DNA of 13,330 nt. It comes from Ruminococcaceae bacterium UBA5397. GTDB taxonomy: Bacteria > Bacillota > Clostridia > Oscillospirales > Acutalibacteraceae. Each line of letters begins with the position of its first letter. Positions within the stretch are counted from its first letter, which is position 1. The position numbers were made by a program, and so were the translations under genes. This document shows, one piece after another, positions 6,525-12,940 of the stretch. Location of the stretch: contig DHOF01000004.1 in the NCBI GenBank assembly GCA_002411615.1, forward strand, positions 1 through 13,330, in the 5' to 3' direction. Below the pieces are notes generated by a model. That model was not told where the DNA came from and ran no database searches. It saw nothing but the letters and a program-made list of their open reading frames with translations.

Positions 6525-6961
6525 GAACTCGCCTCCCTAGGAAAATATTTTTTCGTTTCCAGAGAACAGAGGGACGTGCTTTCTGAATGAACGGAAATCT
6601 GGGCGGTTTTCATAATGCCGGTTTCGGTTTGTTCCTCATTTAGAGAGGCGGTGAGCTGATAAGCCCCAGAGTCGGAAGAAGTGGGCTGCATGTCTTTATC
6701 TAACGAAATTACGATCTGGTCCTGCAGAATAGAAGCGTTTGGGTATTGCTCTTTGATCAGCTCATCAAAATCTTCATTAGAACGAAATAAATCAGCAACC
6801 GATTGTGCACAGCCCATTGCTTTTGTCTTGAGTACAGAATTTTGACTCAGCGTTTTTGCGTGAACAAATAACTGCAGCGCAATGGCACAGAATAAAGAAA
6901 AAAACAAAACGGAAATGGAAATTTCGATCAGCAGACCTACTGATTTTGAGTGGCTTTTCAT
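6521..6961 (-). CDS. Prepilin-like minor pilin candidate
   Basis: A 146-residue protein with a short basic leader and SVGLLIEISISVLFFSLF (residues 7-24), continuing as one hydrophobic helix to about residue 33. This resembles the type IV prepilin GFTLIE pattern, but Glu13 is only four residues after Gly9, so the site is shortened or cleavage is shifted by one. The rest is a small polar domain with no recognised motif. It has a strong AAAGGAGG about ten bases before the ATG, overlaps the preceding gene by ATGA and overlaps the next gene likewise, showing translational coupling. Role inferred: minor pilin or pseudopilin of the same apparatus. Confidence 0.8.
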   Translation of the reverse strand: MKSHSKSVGLLIEISISVLFFSLFCAIALQLFVHAKTLSQNSVLKTKAMGCAQSVADLFRSNEDFDELIKEQYPNASILQDQIVISLDKDMQPTSSDSGAYQLTASLNEEQTETGIMKTAQISVHSESTSLCSLETKKYFPREASS

Positions 6962-7437
6962 CTACTAAGAGCCTCCTTTCCAAGATACACGCTACGCGTA
7001 TCCTGCTTCCCATCTGCTCCGGTGATGGAAAACGAAAGAAGGTCAGAAGCAAGCCATTGAACTGAAAAATCAGAAGCTTCTACAATTTTTTCGGGGTCGA
7101 TCGGTTCACTTCCGGAAAGGACGGTACTTTCCCAAAGAGTATTGTTAGAAAAATAAATATATGTTTCATAAGCAGTGCCGCTTTCGTCTTCGGTAAGAAG
7201 AATGGTGTGATTGTCTTTTAGAGAGATGCTTCCTTCAGTCCCACGCAGACGATTTGCAAGGTAGGAGGCGCCTGTACGGCTTTGATAGGCAAGATCGGTA
7301 TCTTTTTGAATTTTCAGATAAGCCTTCAGACCAAAAACCGTTACAATAATGCTGCAGACCGCAAAAAGGCAAACGAGAAGAAACGGAATCAAGAATCGGA
7401 AGATTGCATGTTTCTTTTCCGCTGTAGAATGCTGCAT
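6958..7437 (-). CDS. DUF4860-like membrane-anchored protein of the pilus operon
   Basis: A 159-residue protein with a cytoplasmic basic leader, a membrane helix at about 14-37 and an extracytoplasmic domain. TGASYLANRLRGTEGSISL (55-73) recalls the DUF4860 family found beside prepilin-like genes in Clostridia; I recognise this from memory of the pattern and could not search. No Gly-Phe prepilin cleavage motif is obvious, so it may stay anchored rather than be processed. The ATG has AAAGGAGG about ten bases upstream. Its TGA overlaps the next ATG. Function unknown; a pilus assembly role is inferred from the operon. Confidence 0.78.
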   Translation of the reverse strand: MQHSTAEKKHAIFRFLIPFLLVCLFAVCSIIVTVFGLKAYLKIQKDTDLAYQSRTGASYLANRLRGTEGSISLKDNHTILLTEDESGTAYETYIYFSNNTLWESTVLSGSEPIDPEKIVEASDFSVQWLASDLLSFSITGADGKQDTRSVYLGKEALSR

Positions 7438-7482
7438 GGTAGAGACGCCTCCTTTCTGTTGATTGATCCTATTTAGAATATT

Positions 7483-7800
7483 TTAGGCAGAACGCGGGAT
7501 TAAGTGAACTTCCGGCATTAGGTTGGTAGAAAATATGCGGTAGTCCACTAAGTATTTTTGATGATCGATATACAATCCGTAATTTTGTTCCAGATAATCC
7601 GTACTGGAAGGATAGCAGCCTTCCACCGCATAGCAGGTCATTAAGGCCCGACTGATGGCGGTTTGTGCTGCTTGCTGAGATTGTGCTTGGAGAGATTTAG
7701 AAAGAGTATCGGTATGTTGAAAGAGCAGCGCAAAAATAATTCCCAGCAGACAGATGGTCAAAATTAGAGCTTTAAATCCGCTGCAAGAGCGTCTTTTCAT
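7483..7800 (-). CDS. Small prepilin-like protein (105 aa)
   Basis: The leader is MKRRSCSG, followed by FKALILTICLLGIIFALLF, a basic leader, Gly8-Phe9 and a membrane helix as in type IV prepilins. The position-5 Glu is replaced by Ile. After an amphipathic helix comes TCYAVEGCYPSSTDYLEQNYG, the compact globular head pattern seen in small pilin-like proteins, including two cysteines (CYAVEGC) that could form a disulphide. The gene has AAGGGAG upstream of the ATG, lies 18 nt after the pilC-like gene, and is separated by 45 nt from the next gene. It is the most pilin-like member of the set and could be a major or minor subunit. Confidence 0.8.
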   Translation of the reverse strand: MKRRSCSGFKALILTICLLGIIFALLFQHTDTLSKSLQAQSQQAAQTAISRALMTCYAVEGCYPSSTDYLEQNYGLYIDHQKYLVDYRIFSTNLMPEVHLIPRSA

Positions 7801-7818
7801 CTAAAAACCACTCCCTTT

Positions 7819-8865
7819 TTAGCCCATAGAAGACAGAATGCCGATCAGCGGCAGCATAATGCAGAGAAGAATGATGCCGATGATTGCCGAAAGCACAGCA
7901 ACCAGGATGGGTTCAATCAAACCCATTGCATTTTCCAGGGATTCCATAGAATCCTCCATAATTTCTTCGGAAAGCTTTTTTAGCACCTGATCAGTTGCGC
8001 CGGCTTTCGCAGAAGTTAAGAGAATACTGGTATGAAATGGGCTGAAAATTTGATTCTTTGCCAAAGCTTCTGCAATCGAAACTCCATTTTTAAAATCCTT
8101 CTTGCAGTTTATAAGCTTATCATCCAGAATTTCGTTTTGGATAATGCCGGAGGAAAGTTCCATGGCGTGTTCAGGGTCCATGCCGCTTTGCAGCAGCATC
8201 GAGAGTGCAGAAGAAAACTGTGAGACTAAAATCCCGGAAATGACTTTTTTGACTTTTGGGATTTTACTAATCATATGGAGCACCTGTTTCTTTCCGGAGG
8301 AAGAAAGCATCATCAATCCACAGATTCCAAGAAAAAGGAGCAGAATCAAAGAGAGAATCATTGCTGTCTTTCCAATGGTCAGTGCGGCCAAAATCATAGA
8401 ATTTTGTTCCATGTAAATCCCTAGTTGTGCATAGACGTTACTGAAAATAGGAAGAACTTTAAGGACCAGAAATGTAATCACCGCGCTTACTACACAGATC
8501 AGAATCACAGGGCTTAAAATGGAACGTTTCATTTGTGCAGTGATTGTGTCTTTTTGTTCGTAATAATCTGCAAGAGATGAACACACTGCTTCTAATCTCC
8601 CGGAAGTTTCTCCGATTTTCACCATCTGTATTGCGTATTCCGAAAAAAGACCGGTTTGCTGCATGGCAAGATGCAGCTGAAAAGTTGTTTTAATTTCCGT
8701 ATTGAGTTTCGAGAGAATCTCTTTTAGGCTGTCGTCTTTGGAATCCTCCAGCATCAGAGATAGACAATTTTGAATTGGAATTCCCGCTTTTAGCAGAACC
8801 CCGAGACTGTTAAAAAAGAGAGAGAGCAGAGTGGGGGAAAGCTCTTTTTGCTGATGAGAGTGCAT
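7819..8865 (-). CDS. PilC/GspF-type pilus inner-membrane platform protein, short form
   Basis: A 348-residue protein with two tandem T2SSF domains. The first contains LLKAGIPIQNCLSLM (24-38) and GETSGRLEAV (85-94); the second contains LLQSGMDPEHAMELS (224-238) and TSAKAGATDQVL (284-295). Membrane segments lie near 116-137, 160-186 and 318-342. PilC proteins are usually about 400 residues; this one lacks most of the N-terminal cytoplasmic helix region. The ATG at 8865 is chosen because AGGAGG sits 6 nt upstream; the in-frame extension to 8970 overlaps the upstream transglutaminase gene. PilC couples the cytoplasmic ATPase to the growing pilus, which fits pilT being in the same operon. Confidence 0.92.
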   Translation of the reverse strand: MHSHQQKELSPTLLSLFFNSLGVLLKAGIPIQNCLSLMLEDSKDDSLKEILSKLNTEIKTTFQLHLAMQQTGLFSEYAIQMVKIGETSGRLEAVCSSLADYYEQKDTITAQMKRSILSPVILICVVSAVITFLVLKVLPIFSNVYAQLGIYMEQNSMILAALTIGKTAMILSLILLLFLGICGLMMLSSSGKKQVLHMISKIPKVKKVISGILVSQFSSALSMLLQSGMDPEHAMELSSGIIQNEILDDKLINCKKDFKNGVSIAEALAKNQIFSPFHTSILLTSAKAGATDQVLKKLSEEIMEDSMESLENAMGLIEPILVAVLSAIIGIILLCIMLPLIGILSSMG

Positions 8866-8905
8866 GAAATTCCTCCTGTCGTATTTTAAAAAATAATCTT
8901 GCGAG

Positions 8906-9910
8906 TCAATAAATATAGCGATTTGTATAACGAGAACCGTTTCCGATAAAAGTTGACAGAGAGCTGTCATTCATACTGGCTGCAAAGGTGGGATCAATTC
9001 GATTCCATTCATTGGGGTCCGCTTCGAACTTTACAGAAATCCATCCGGAATTTTGCAGATAAACCATATCCCATGCGTGATACAGATCGTTTTCTCCTAC
9101 ATAGCCAAAGATCAGCTTGGTAGGGATTCCGTTTGCGCGCAGCATCACGGCTGCAAGAGAAGCATAATCATAGCAGATTCCTTTTTGATTGCTGAGTGTC
9201 TCATCCGGATTGGGAATGTAAATTGTTTTTAGAAAAGCAGCTTTTTCTTTATCATAAGAGATGTGGTCTTTGATATAATTATATATTTTGGATAGAACCT
9301 CCGCATCGGAATGACAATCAGAGGAGAGCTCGTACGCTTTCTGCACAGCGATACTGTTACTGGAAAAAGGAATATATTGAGTGGAAACCAGAAAAGGAGA
9401 AAATTCATCCTTGAGTTCTACAGAAAAGGAATTCGTCAGAATTGCAGCATAGCGATCATCTGCAATCTGCTGAAAAATGGTTGCTTCGTAAGTTCCGTTT
9501 CCGAGAGAAAGCGGAAATGCGTCTGTTTTTCCATAAGTCAAATCGTAGTAATATGTTTGGTCGTCCTTTACGACGCGCAATTTAGCCTGCTTTGTCTGAT
9601 TGCCGGAATAAGAGGCCAGAAAATACCCCTGTGAGAGATTTCCAATATCTAAGGCGGCGTTGTTCTCTTGAATTACCTGGTTCGTTGCAGAGACTTTTGG
9701 AAGATTCTGAATTGGAAAGGAAGTAGCTCCCACTATCGCTGAAGAAGCGTTTTTTGCAGAGAGGTTCGAGGAATCTCCGCAGCTGCAGAAAAAGGCGGTA
9801 CAGAAAAAAAGAAGACAAATCATTTTAAGAACCAAATAATCAGAAGATATTTTGAATAAACAGCTTGGCTTCCTTTGTCCGAAGAGAGTGATATCTTTTG
9901 GAGATTTAAT
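8906..9910 (-). CDS. Transglutaminase-like lipoprotein, probable ATT start
   Basis: The C-terminal half is a transglutaminase-like (papain-fold) domain with GICYDYASLAAVMLRANGIP (catalytic Cys246), LYHAWDMV (His278) and RIDPTFA (Asp306), counted from the start chosen here. The N-terminal part has a hydrophobic stretch ending in FFCSCGDSS, a plausible lipobox with Cys44, so the protein is probably anchored outside the membrane. The middle is a beta-rich domain of unknown type. No in-frame ATG or GTG follows a ribosome binding site. A textbook AAAGGAGGG is placed 6 nt before ATT (9910-9908), giving 334 residues. Alternatives are the ATG just before the hydrophobic core (residue 30 here, no SD) and an ATG at 10051. 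It heads the pilus operon, 40 nt before pilC. Cross-linking, protease or peptide-bond remodelling roles are possible. Confidence 0.82.
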   Translation of the reverse strand: MKSPKDITLFGQRKPSCLFKISSDYLVLKMICLLFFCTAFFCSCGDSSNLSAKNASSAIVGATSFPIQNLPKVSATNQVIQENNAALDIGNLSQGYFLASYSGNQTKQAKLRVVKDDQTYYYDLTYGKTDAFPLSLGNGTYEATIFQQIADDRYAAILTNSFSVELKDEFSPFLVSTQYIPFSSNSIAVQKAYELSSDCHSDAEVLSKIYNYIKDHISYDKEKAAFLKTIYIPNPDETLSNQKGICYDYASLAAVMLRANGIPTKLIFGYVGENDLYHAWDMVYLQNSGWISVKFEADPNEWNRIDPTFAASMNDSSLSTFIGNGSRYTNRYIY

Positions 9911-10009
9911 AAAGAGCCCTCCTTTCCAGAACAGTCGAAAATAGTTGGACGATGTCAGCTTCCATAATATATAAAATATGGTGGTTTCATGATTACAAAT
10001 TCCTTTTTT

Positions 10010-10037
10010 ATGATAGCATACTGAGCCGTAAAGTAAA
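10010..10037 (-). promoter_or_regulatory. Weak candidate promoter of the pilus-like operon
   Basis: TTTACT (10037-10032), a 16-nt spacer and TATCAT (10015-10010) lie about 100 nt upstream of the operon's first gene. An 11-codon frame (MKPPYFIYYGS, 9990-9955) with a weak GGA upstream sits between promoter and gene; it could be a leader peptide or chance. Confidence 0.35.
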
Positions 10038-10050
10038 GTTTTACCATACA

Positions 10051-10219
10051 TTTTTATTAATGAATCTTTAGGCCTAAATCAAGTAATTCTGCGGGAAAAT
10101 TTAGAATTGGGATTTTATAAAAGCTGATTACCTTTCGTTGAAAATAATTTCTGTTTCTTGAAAAACGATAATAACTATTATTTTTTTGATTAAACTAAAC
10201 AAATTTAAAAATATTTTAG
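10051..10219. other. AT-rich divergent intergenic stretch, no gene seen
   Basis: Together with the promoter regions on each side this is a gap of about 420 bases between the leftward pilus operon and the rightward GGDEF gene. I see no RNA gene or c-di-GMP riboswitch consensus in it. It is rich in A/T runs, so it may hold regulatory sites that cannot be named. Confidence 0.5.
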
Positions 10220-10248
10220 TTGAAATTAAGTATACTTTATGATATTAT
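10220..10248 (+). promoter_or_regulatory. Promoter of the diguanylate cyclase gene
   Basis: TTGAAA (10220-10225), a 17-nt spacer and TATTAT (10243-10248) form a good sigma-70-type promoter, leaving a leader of about 75 nt before the gene. A CAAC-AGA-GTTG mini-hairpin lies in the leader. Confidence 0.6.
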
Positions 10249-10328
10249 AATATATAGAAACGAAAAAGCTTTTACGCGTTTTAATATTTTGAATTACAAC
10301 AGAGTTGTTTAATCCTGTGGGGGTGATC

Positions 10329-11903
10329 ATGTTTATGAATGGATTACATTTGACAGTATATATTTTTAGTGATTCCTTAGAATTGGAATCTTGCTTGCGG
10401 AAGGTGCCATTGGAAGAAGACGTCACCTGCGGATTCCTGACATGTCAAAAAATTTCTGAGATTAATTTTGATAAGGGAATGAGTCTTATTATTATCGATC
10501 GGGTATCCTTAATAGCAGAAATTTGCACTTTTAAACAAAAAAATGTTACTTCAATTTTTTATGGGCAAGAAGAAGAATTATTACAGCTCAATGAAGAAAC
10601 GTTGCTTTTAGTAGATGGGATTTGGGAAAAATCATCTTCTGAAAAGATGCTCCAGTTTTATTTTGCCAACCGGATCAAAGAGACGCGATATAAATATGAC
10701 GCGTGGCTGTATCAAAGCCTCCTGACGGTGACGATTGATAGTATACCGGAAATGGTTTGGTATAAAAATATTGCCGGTGCCCATATGATTGTAAATTCGC
10801 AGTTCTGCAAAACCGTACATAAGACAAAAGAACAAGTTAAGGGAAAAGGGCACTGTTATATTTGGGACTTTCCTCCGGAAGAGTATGGGACTGGGAAATA
10901 TGCTTGTCAGGAGTCTGATAATGCCGTTATACAAAAACGACAGACTTGTGTTTCTGAAGAGGCTGTAAAAACAAAGGACGGATTAAAACAACTCCGTACC
11001 TTTAAATCCCCGTTGTTTGATATTGACGGCTCTATCATGGGAATGGTTGGTGTTGCACATGATATGACTGATTTTAGCAATATCGGAGTGCAACTGGAAA
11101 CTTTAATTGAAAACTTCCCCTTTCCGCTTGCAATTTGTGATAAGCAATGGAATATTGTTCGTACAAACCAAAATTTTAAAACCATATTTGATCTTTCAGA
11201 TTCCATGTTAGATTATAGAGTGTGGAAAGCTTCAACCTTTCAAAATGTTTATTTAAAAAAGCATGATCATGAAAAATTGAAGGAGGAAGAAGTCGTTTTT
11301 CAGCGTGGAGATCAGAGCTTGATTTTTGACTTGATTGAGCGCGAGATTATCGATGCATTTGGCTATGTATCCGGATATTATTGCCTTTTTACCGATGTTA
11401 CGGTAGAGCGTTCTTACGAAAAAAAGATTATAAGGATGGCGAATACCGATCCTTTGACGCAGGTTTATAATCGTCGTTATTTTTATAATTATATGAAAGA
11501 TCATTACGGAGGGCCAATGACGCTTTTTTATATGGACCTCGATCATTTTAAATTAATTAACGATACTTATGGGCATCAGTATGGCGATTATGTGCTTTCT
11601 GTTACTGCAAAACAGATTCAAAAAGTATTTCCGGACGGGCTGGTCGCACGTATGGGCGGAGATGAATTTATAGCGGTTCTGTGTGGCAAATATGACATTT
11701 CCGAAATGAATCGGCGGGCACGCAAGTTAGCGAAAATTGAAAGAAATGTGTTTTACAAGAACATTGTCTCAGACAAAAAGTTTCACCAAAATATTACAAT
11801 CAGTATTGGAATTGCGCAAACGGATGGGACAAATAAGAGCATTGACACATTGATTTTGGAAAGTGATGCGCAAATGTATCAACGAAAGGGCAGTGAAGAA
11901 TAA
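10329..11903 (+). CDS. PAS-PAS-GGDEF diguanylate cyclase
   Basis: A 524-residue cytoplasmic signalling protein without membrane segments. Residues 1-125 form an alpha/beta region resembling a degenerate receiver or unknown sensor domain. Two PAS-like domains follow, about 135-250 (SIPEMVWYKNIAGAHMIVN at its start, GVAHDMTD at its end) and 255-360 (LFTDVTVER at its end). Then comes a GGDEF domain from about 370, with NTDPLTQVYNRRYF, FYMDLDHFKLINDTYGH and an intact ARMGGDEF (GGDEF 443-447). The active-site motif predicts c-di-GMP synthesis from two GTP. The inhibitory RxxD site normally just before LVARxGGDEF is absent (FPDG there), so product feedback may be lacking. The start ATG at 10329 follows GGGGGTG; ATG 10335 is equally possible. 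It is divergent from the pilus operon, so control of pili by c-di-GMP is a reasonable inference. Confidence 0.92.
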   Translation: MFMNGLHLTVYIFSDSLELESCLRKVPLEEDVTCGFLTCQKISEINFDKGMSLIIIDRVSLIAEICTFKQKNVTSIFYGQEEELLQLNEETLLLVDGIWEKSSSEKMLQFYFANRIKETRYKYDAWLYQSLLTVTIDSIPEMVWYKNIAGAHMIVNSQFCKTVHKTKEQVKGKGHCYIWDFPPEEYGTGKYACQESDNAVIQKRQTCVSEEAVKTKDGLKQLRTFKSPLFDIDGSIMGMVGVAHDMTDFSNIGVQLETLIENFPFPLAICDKQWNIVRTNQNFKTIFDLSDSMLDYRVWKASTFQNVYLKKHDHEKLKEEEVVFQRGDQSLIFDLIEREIIDAFGYVSGYYCLFTDVTVERSYEKKIIRMANTDPLTQVYNRRYFYNYMKDHYGGPMTLFYMDLDHFKLINDTYGHQYGDYVLSVTAKQIQKVFPDGLVARMGGDEFIAVLCGKYDISEMNRRARKLAKIERNVFYKNIVSDKKFHQNITISIGIAQTDGTNKSIDTLILESDAQMYQRKGSEE

Positions 11904-11938
11904 GCCTAGATTGAGCAGTCTTGATTGGGAAAAGAAAA

Positions 11939-11979
11939 AGGCATGACTTTTACGAATCAGTAAGGTCATGTCTTTTTTT
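11939..11979. terminator. Bidirectional intrinsic terminator between the GGDEF and VOC genes
   Basis: GGCATGAC (11940-11947) pairs with GTCATGTC (11965-11972), with an inner TTAC/GTAA pair, followed by seven T on the plus strand. On the minus strand the left flank gives a TTTTTCTTTT tail. It can end both convergent transcripts. Confidence 0.85.
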
Positions 11980-12031
11980 GTGACAGTTATTCAACTTAGA
12001 TGTAAGTCATGACCTCATAAAATGCTCATTT

Positions 12032-12499
12032 TTACACTAAGCACGATTTTACATACTCAATCGGTACATCCATACGGGCAGCTGTTTCTTCAATCGAGAG
12101 TCCAGTGTTTATGAATCTTTTAACCACCATGTTCATATTTTCACCGACTTCAATGATATGCTTATCCAAATCATAGAAACGAACGACTCGCTGACCCCAT
12201 GGATGTTCAAAGAGCGGGTGAACGTATAGGATGCTTTTGATGCTGCTTAGTTTTTTAACAAAGCTGTCCATATCATCTTCTTCAAAATACAACTCACAGG
12301 CATTGTTTCCAAAGACGATTTCTTTCTCTTGCTTATGAATGAAATTTTTCCAAGTATCAGCAGTCTGCAATGCGATACCGCCCGTCAAAGTGACATTTGC
12401 TCCAAAGTCAGAAATGACTTCCAGCCCCAAAACGTCGTGGTAAAACTGTTTTGCCTTTTCCATGTTTTTAACCGCGATTAATGTGCAGGTATATTTCAT
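12032..12499 (-). CDS. VOC (glyoxalase/bleomycin-resistance) family protein with HTH-like tail
   Basis: A 155-residue protein beginning with the vicinal-oxygen-chelate pattern LIAVKNMEKAKQFYHDVLGLEVISDFG. It ends the fold with RFYDLDKHIIEVGE, where His114 and Glu117 stand at the usual metal-ligand turn. Residues 133-154 (GLSIEETAARMDVPIEYVKS) look like a short helix-turn-helix. The ATG at 12499 has GGAGG about 9 nt upstream; GTG at 12505 is possible but too close to the SD. The substrate is unknown: members include glyoxalases, dioxygenases and drug-binding proteins. The gene stands alone between a terminator and tRNA-Arg. Confidence 0.85.
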   Translation of the reverse strand: MKYTCTLIAVKNMEKAKQFYHDVLGLEVISDFGANVTLTGGIALQTADTWKNFIHKQEKEIVFGNNACELYFEEDDMDSFVKKLSSIKSILYVHPLFEHPWGQRVVRFYDLDKHIIEVGENMNMVVKRFINTGLSIEETAARMDVPIEYVKSCLV

Positions 12500-12530
12500 T
12501 CTCACGATCCTCCAGTGCAGGTTTTGATAA

Positions 12531-12554
12531 TTTCTAATATGAAAATATTAGAAA
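12531..12554. promoter_or_regulatory. Perfect 10-bp inverted repeat upstream of the VOC gene
   Basis: TTTCTAATAT and ATATTAGAAA are separated by GAAA. The repeat lies 32 nt upstream of the VOC start, where the promoter should be, so it could be an operator; as RNA it is a stable stem without a following T-run in the minus direction. Confidence 0.4.
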
Positions 12555-12604
12555 AAACAAAGAAATCCATGTGTAGGTTTAATTCCTGCACATGGATCTT
12601 TTTT
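12555..12604 (-). terminator. Intrinsic terminator of the tRNA-Arg transcript
   Basis: ATCCATGTGTAGG and CCTGCACATGGAT form a long stem with one G-U pair and a short loop, immediately after the 3' end of tRNA-Arg on the minus strand. The tail there is TTTCTTTGTTTTTT. On the plus strand it is also followed by six T. Confidence 0.75.
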
Positions 12605-12605
12605 A

Positions 12606-12682
12606 TGGTGCGCCCGACTGGATTCGAACCAGCGGCCTTCCGGGTCGGAGCCGAACGCTCTATCCAACTGAGCTACGGACGC
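12606..12682 (-). tRNA. tRNA-Arg (anticodon CCG)
   Basis: A 77-nt cloverleaf. The acceptor strand GCGTCCG pairs with CGGGCGC (one G-U), with discriminator A and encoded CCA. The D-arm is GCTCAGTTGGATAGAGC, the T-arm GCTGG-TTCGAAT-CCAGT. The anticodon stem TTCGG/CCGGA encloses CTCCGAC, giving anticodon CCG, which reads the arginine codon CGG. All arms are intact. Confidence 0.97.
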
Positions 12683-12700
12683 ATATTAGCAACGCCTGTT

Positions 12701-12729
12701 ATTATATCACAGGGCTCTTTCTCTGGCAA
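12701..12729 (-). promoter_or_regulatory. Promoter of tRNA-Arg
   Basis: TTGCCA (12729-12724), a 17-nt spacer and a perfect TATAAT (12706-12701), about 18 nt before the tRNA 5' end. No other gene follows before the terminator, so the tRNA is monocistronic. Confidence 0.85.
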
Positions 12730-12768
12730 GTTGTTTTCTTGTGAAACATGCAGAAAAATTTTTAGTGG

Positions 12769-12798
12769 TTGACTTCTTTCGTCAAGATATAGTATACT
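12769..12798 (+). promoter_or_regulatory. Promoter of the ZTP riboswitch-pflA transcript
   Basis: TTGACT (12769-12774), an 18-nt spacer and TATACT (12793-12798), ending about 12 nt before the riboswitch P1 helix. It is divergent from the tRNA promoter 40 nt away. Confidence 0.75.
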
Positions 12799-12809
12799 AA
12801 AACCATAAA

Positions 12810-12877
12810 GATCATATGACTGACGGAAGTGGGAATAACCACATGGAGTATGATCGGAAAATGCCGACCGTCTGGGC
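12810..12877 (+). promoter_or_regulatory. ZTP (pfl motif) riboswitch upstream of pflA
   Basis: P1 is GATCATA (12810-12816) with TATGATC (12849-12855). It encloses the conserved TGACTGACGG and a GTGG/CCAC hairpin followed by ATGGAG. The second domain ends with CCGTCTGGGC (12868-12877), equivalent to the CCGCCUGGGC signature. GACGG (12822-12826) pairs with CCGTC (12868-12872) to form the pseudoknot of this class. The aptamer senses ZMP/ZTP, which accumulate when 10-formyl-THF is short. Placement in front of pflA is the arrangement that gave the motif its original name. Confidence 0.92.
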
Positions 12878-12905
12878 GTAAAACACCTGGACGATCGGCA
12901 TTTTT
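12861..12905 (+). terminator. Regulated intrinsic terminator of the ZTP riboswitch
   Basis: ATGCCGA (12861-12867) and CGTC (12869-12872) pair with GACG (12890-12893) and TCGGCAT (12895-12901), followed by a T-run. The left arm includes the CCGTC needed for the aptamer pseudoknot, so ligand binding and termination exclude each other. The predicted control is transcription ON with ZTP. Confidence 0.88.
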
Positions 12906-12940
12906 ATTTGCGTTTGTCCGGAAAAGGAAGGAGCAGAGAA

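Noticed and set aside
9955..9990. 11-codon frame MKPPYFIYYGS upstream of the transglutaminase gene
   Set aside because: The ribosome binding site is weak and there is no attenuator hairpin or repeated regulatory codons; kept only as a note under the promoter.
10040..10320. c-di-GMP riboswitch upstream of the pilus operon or GGDEF gene
   Set aside because: Looked for because Clostridia control pili this way, but none of the conserved aptamer segments is present on either strand.
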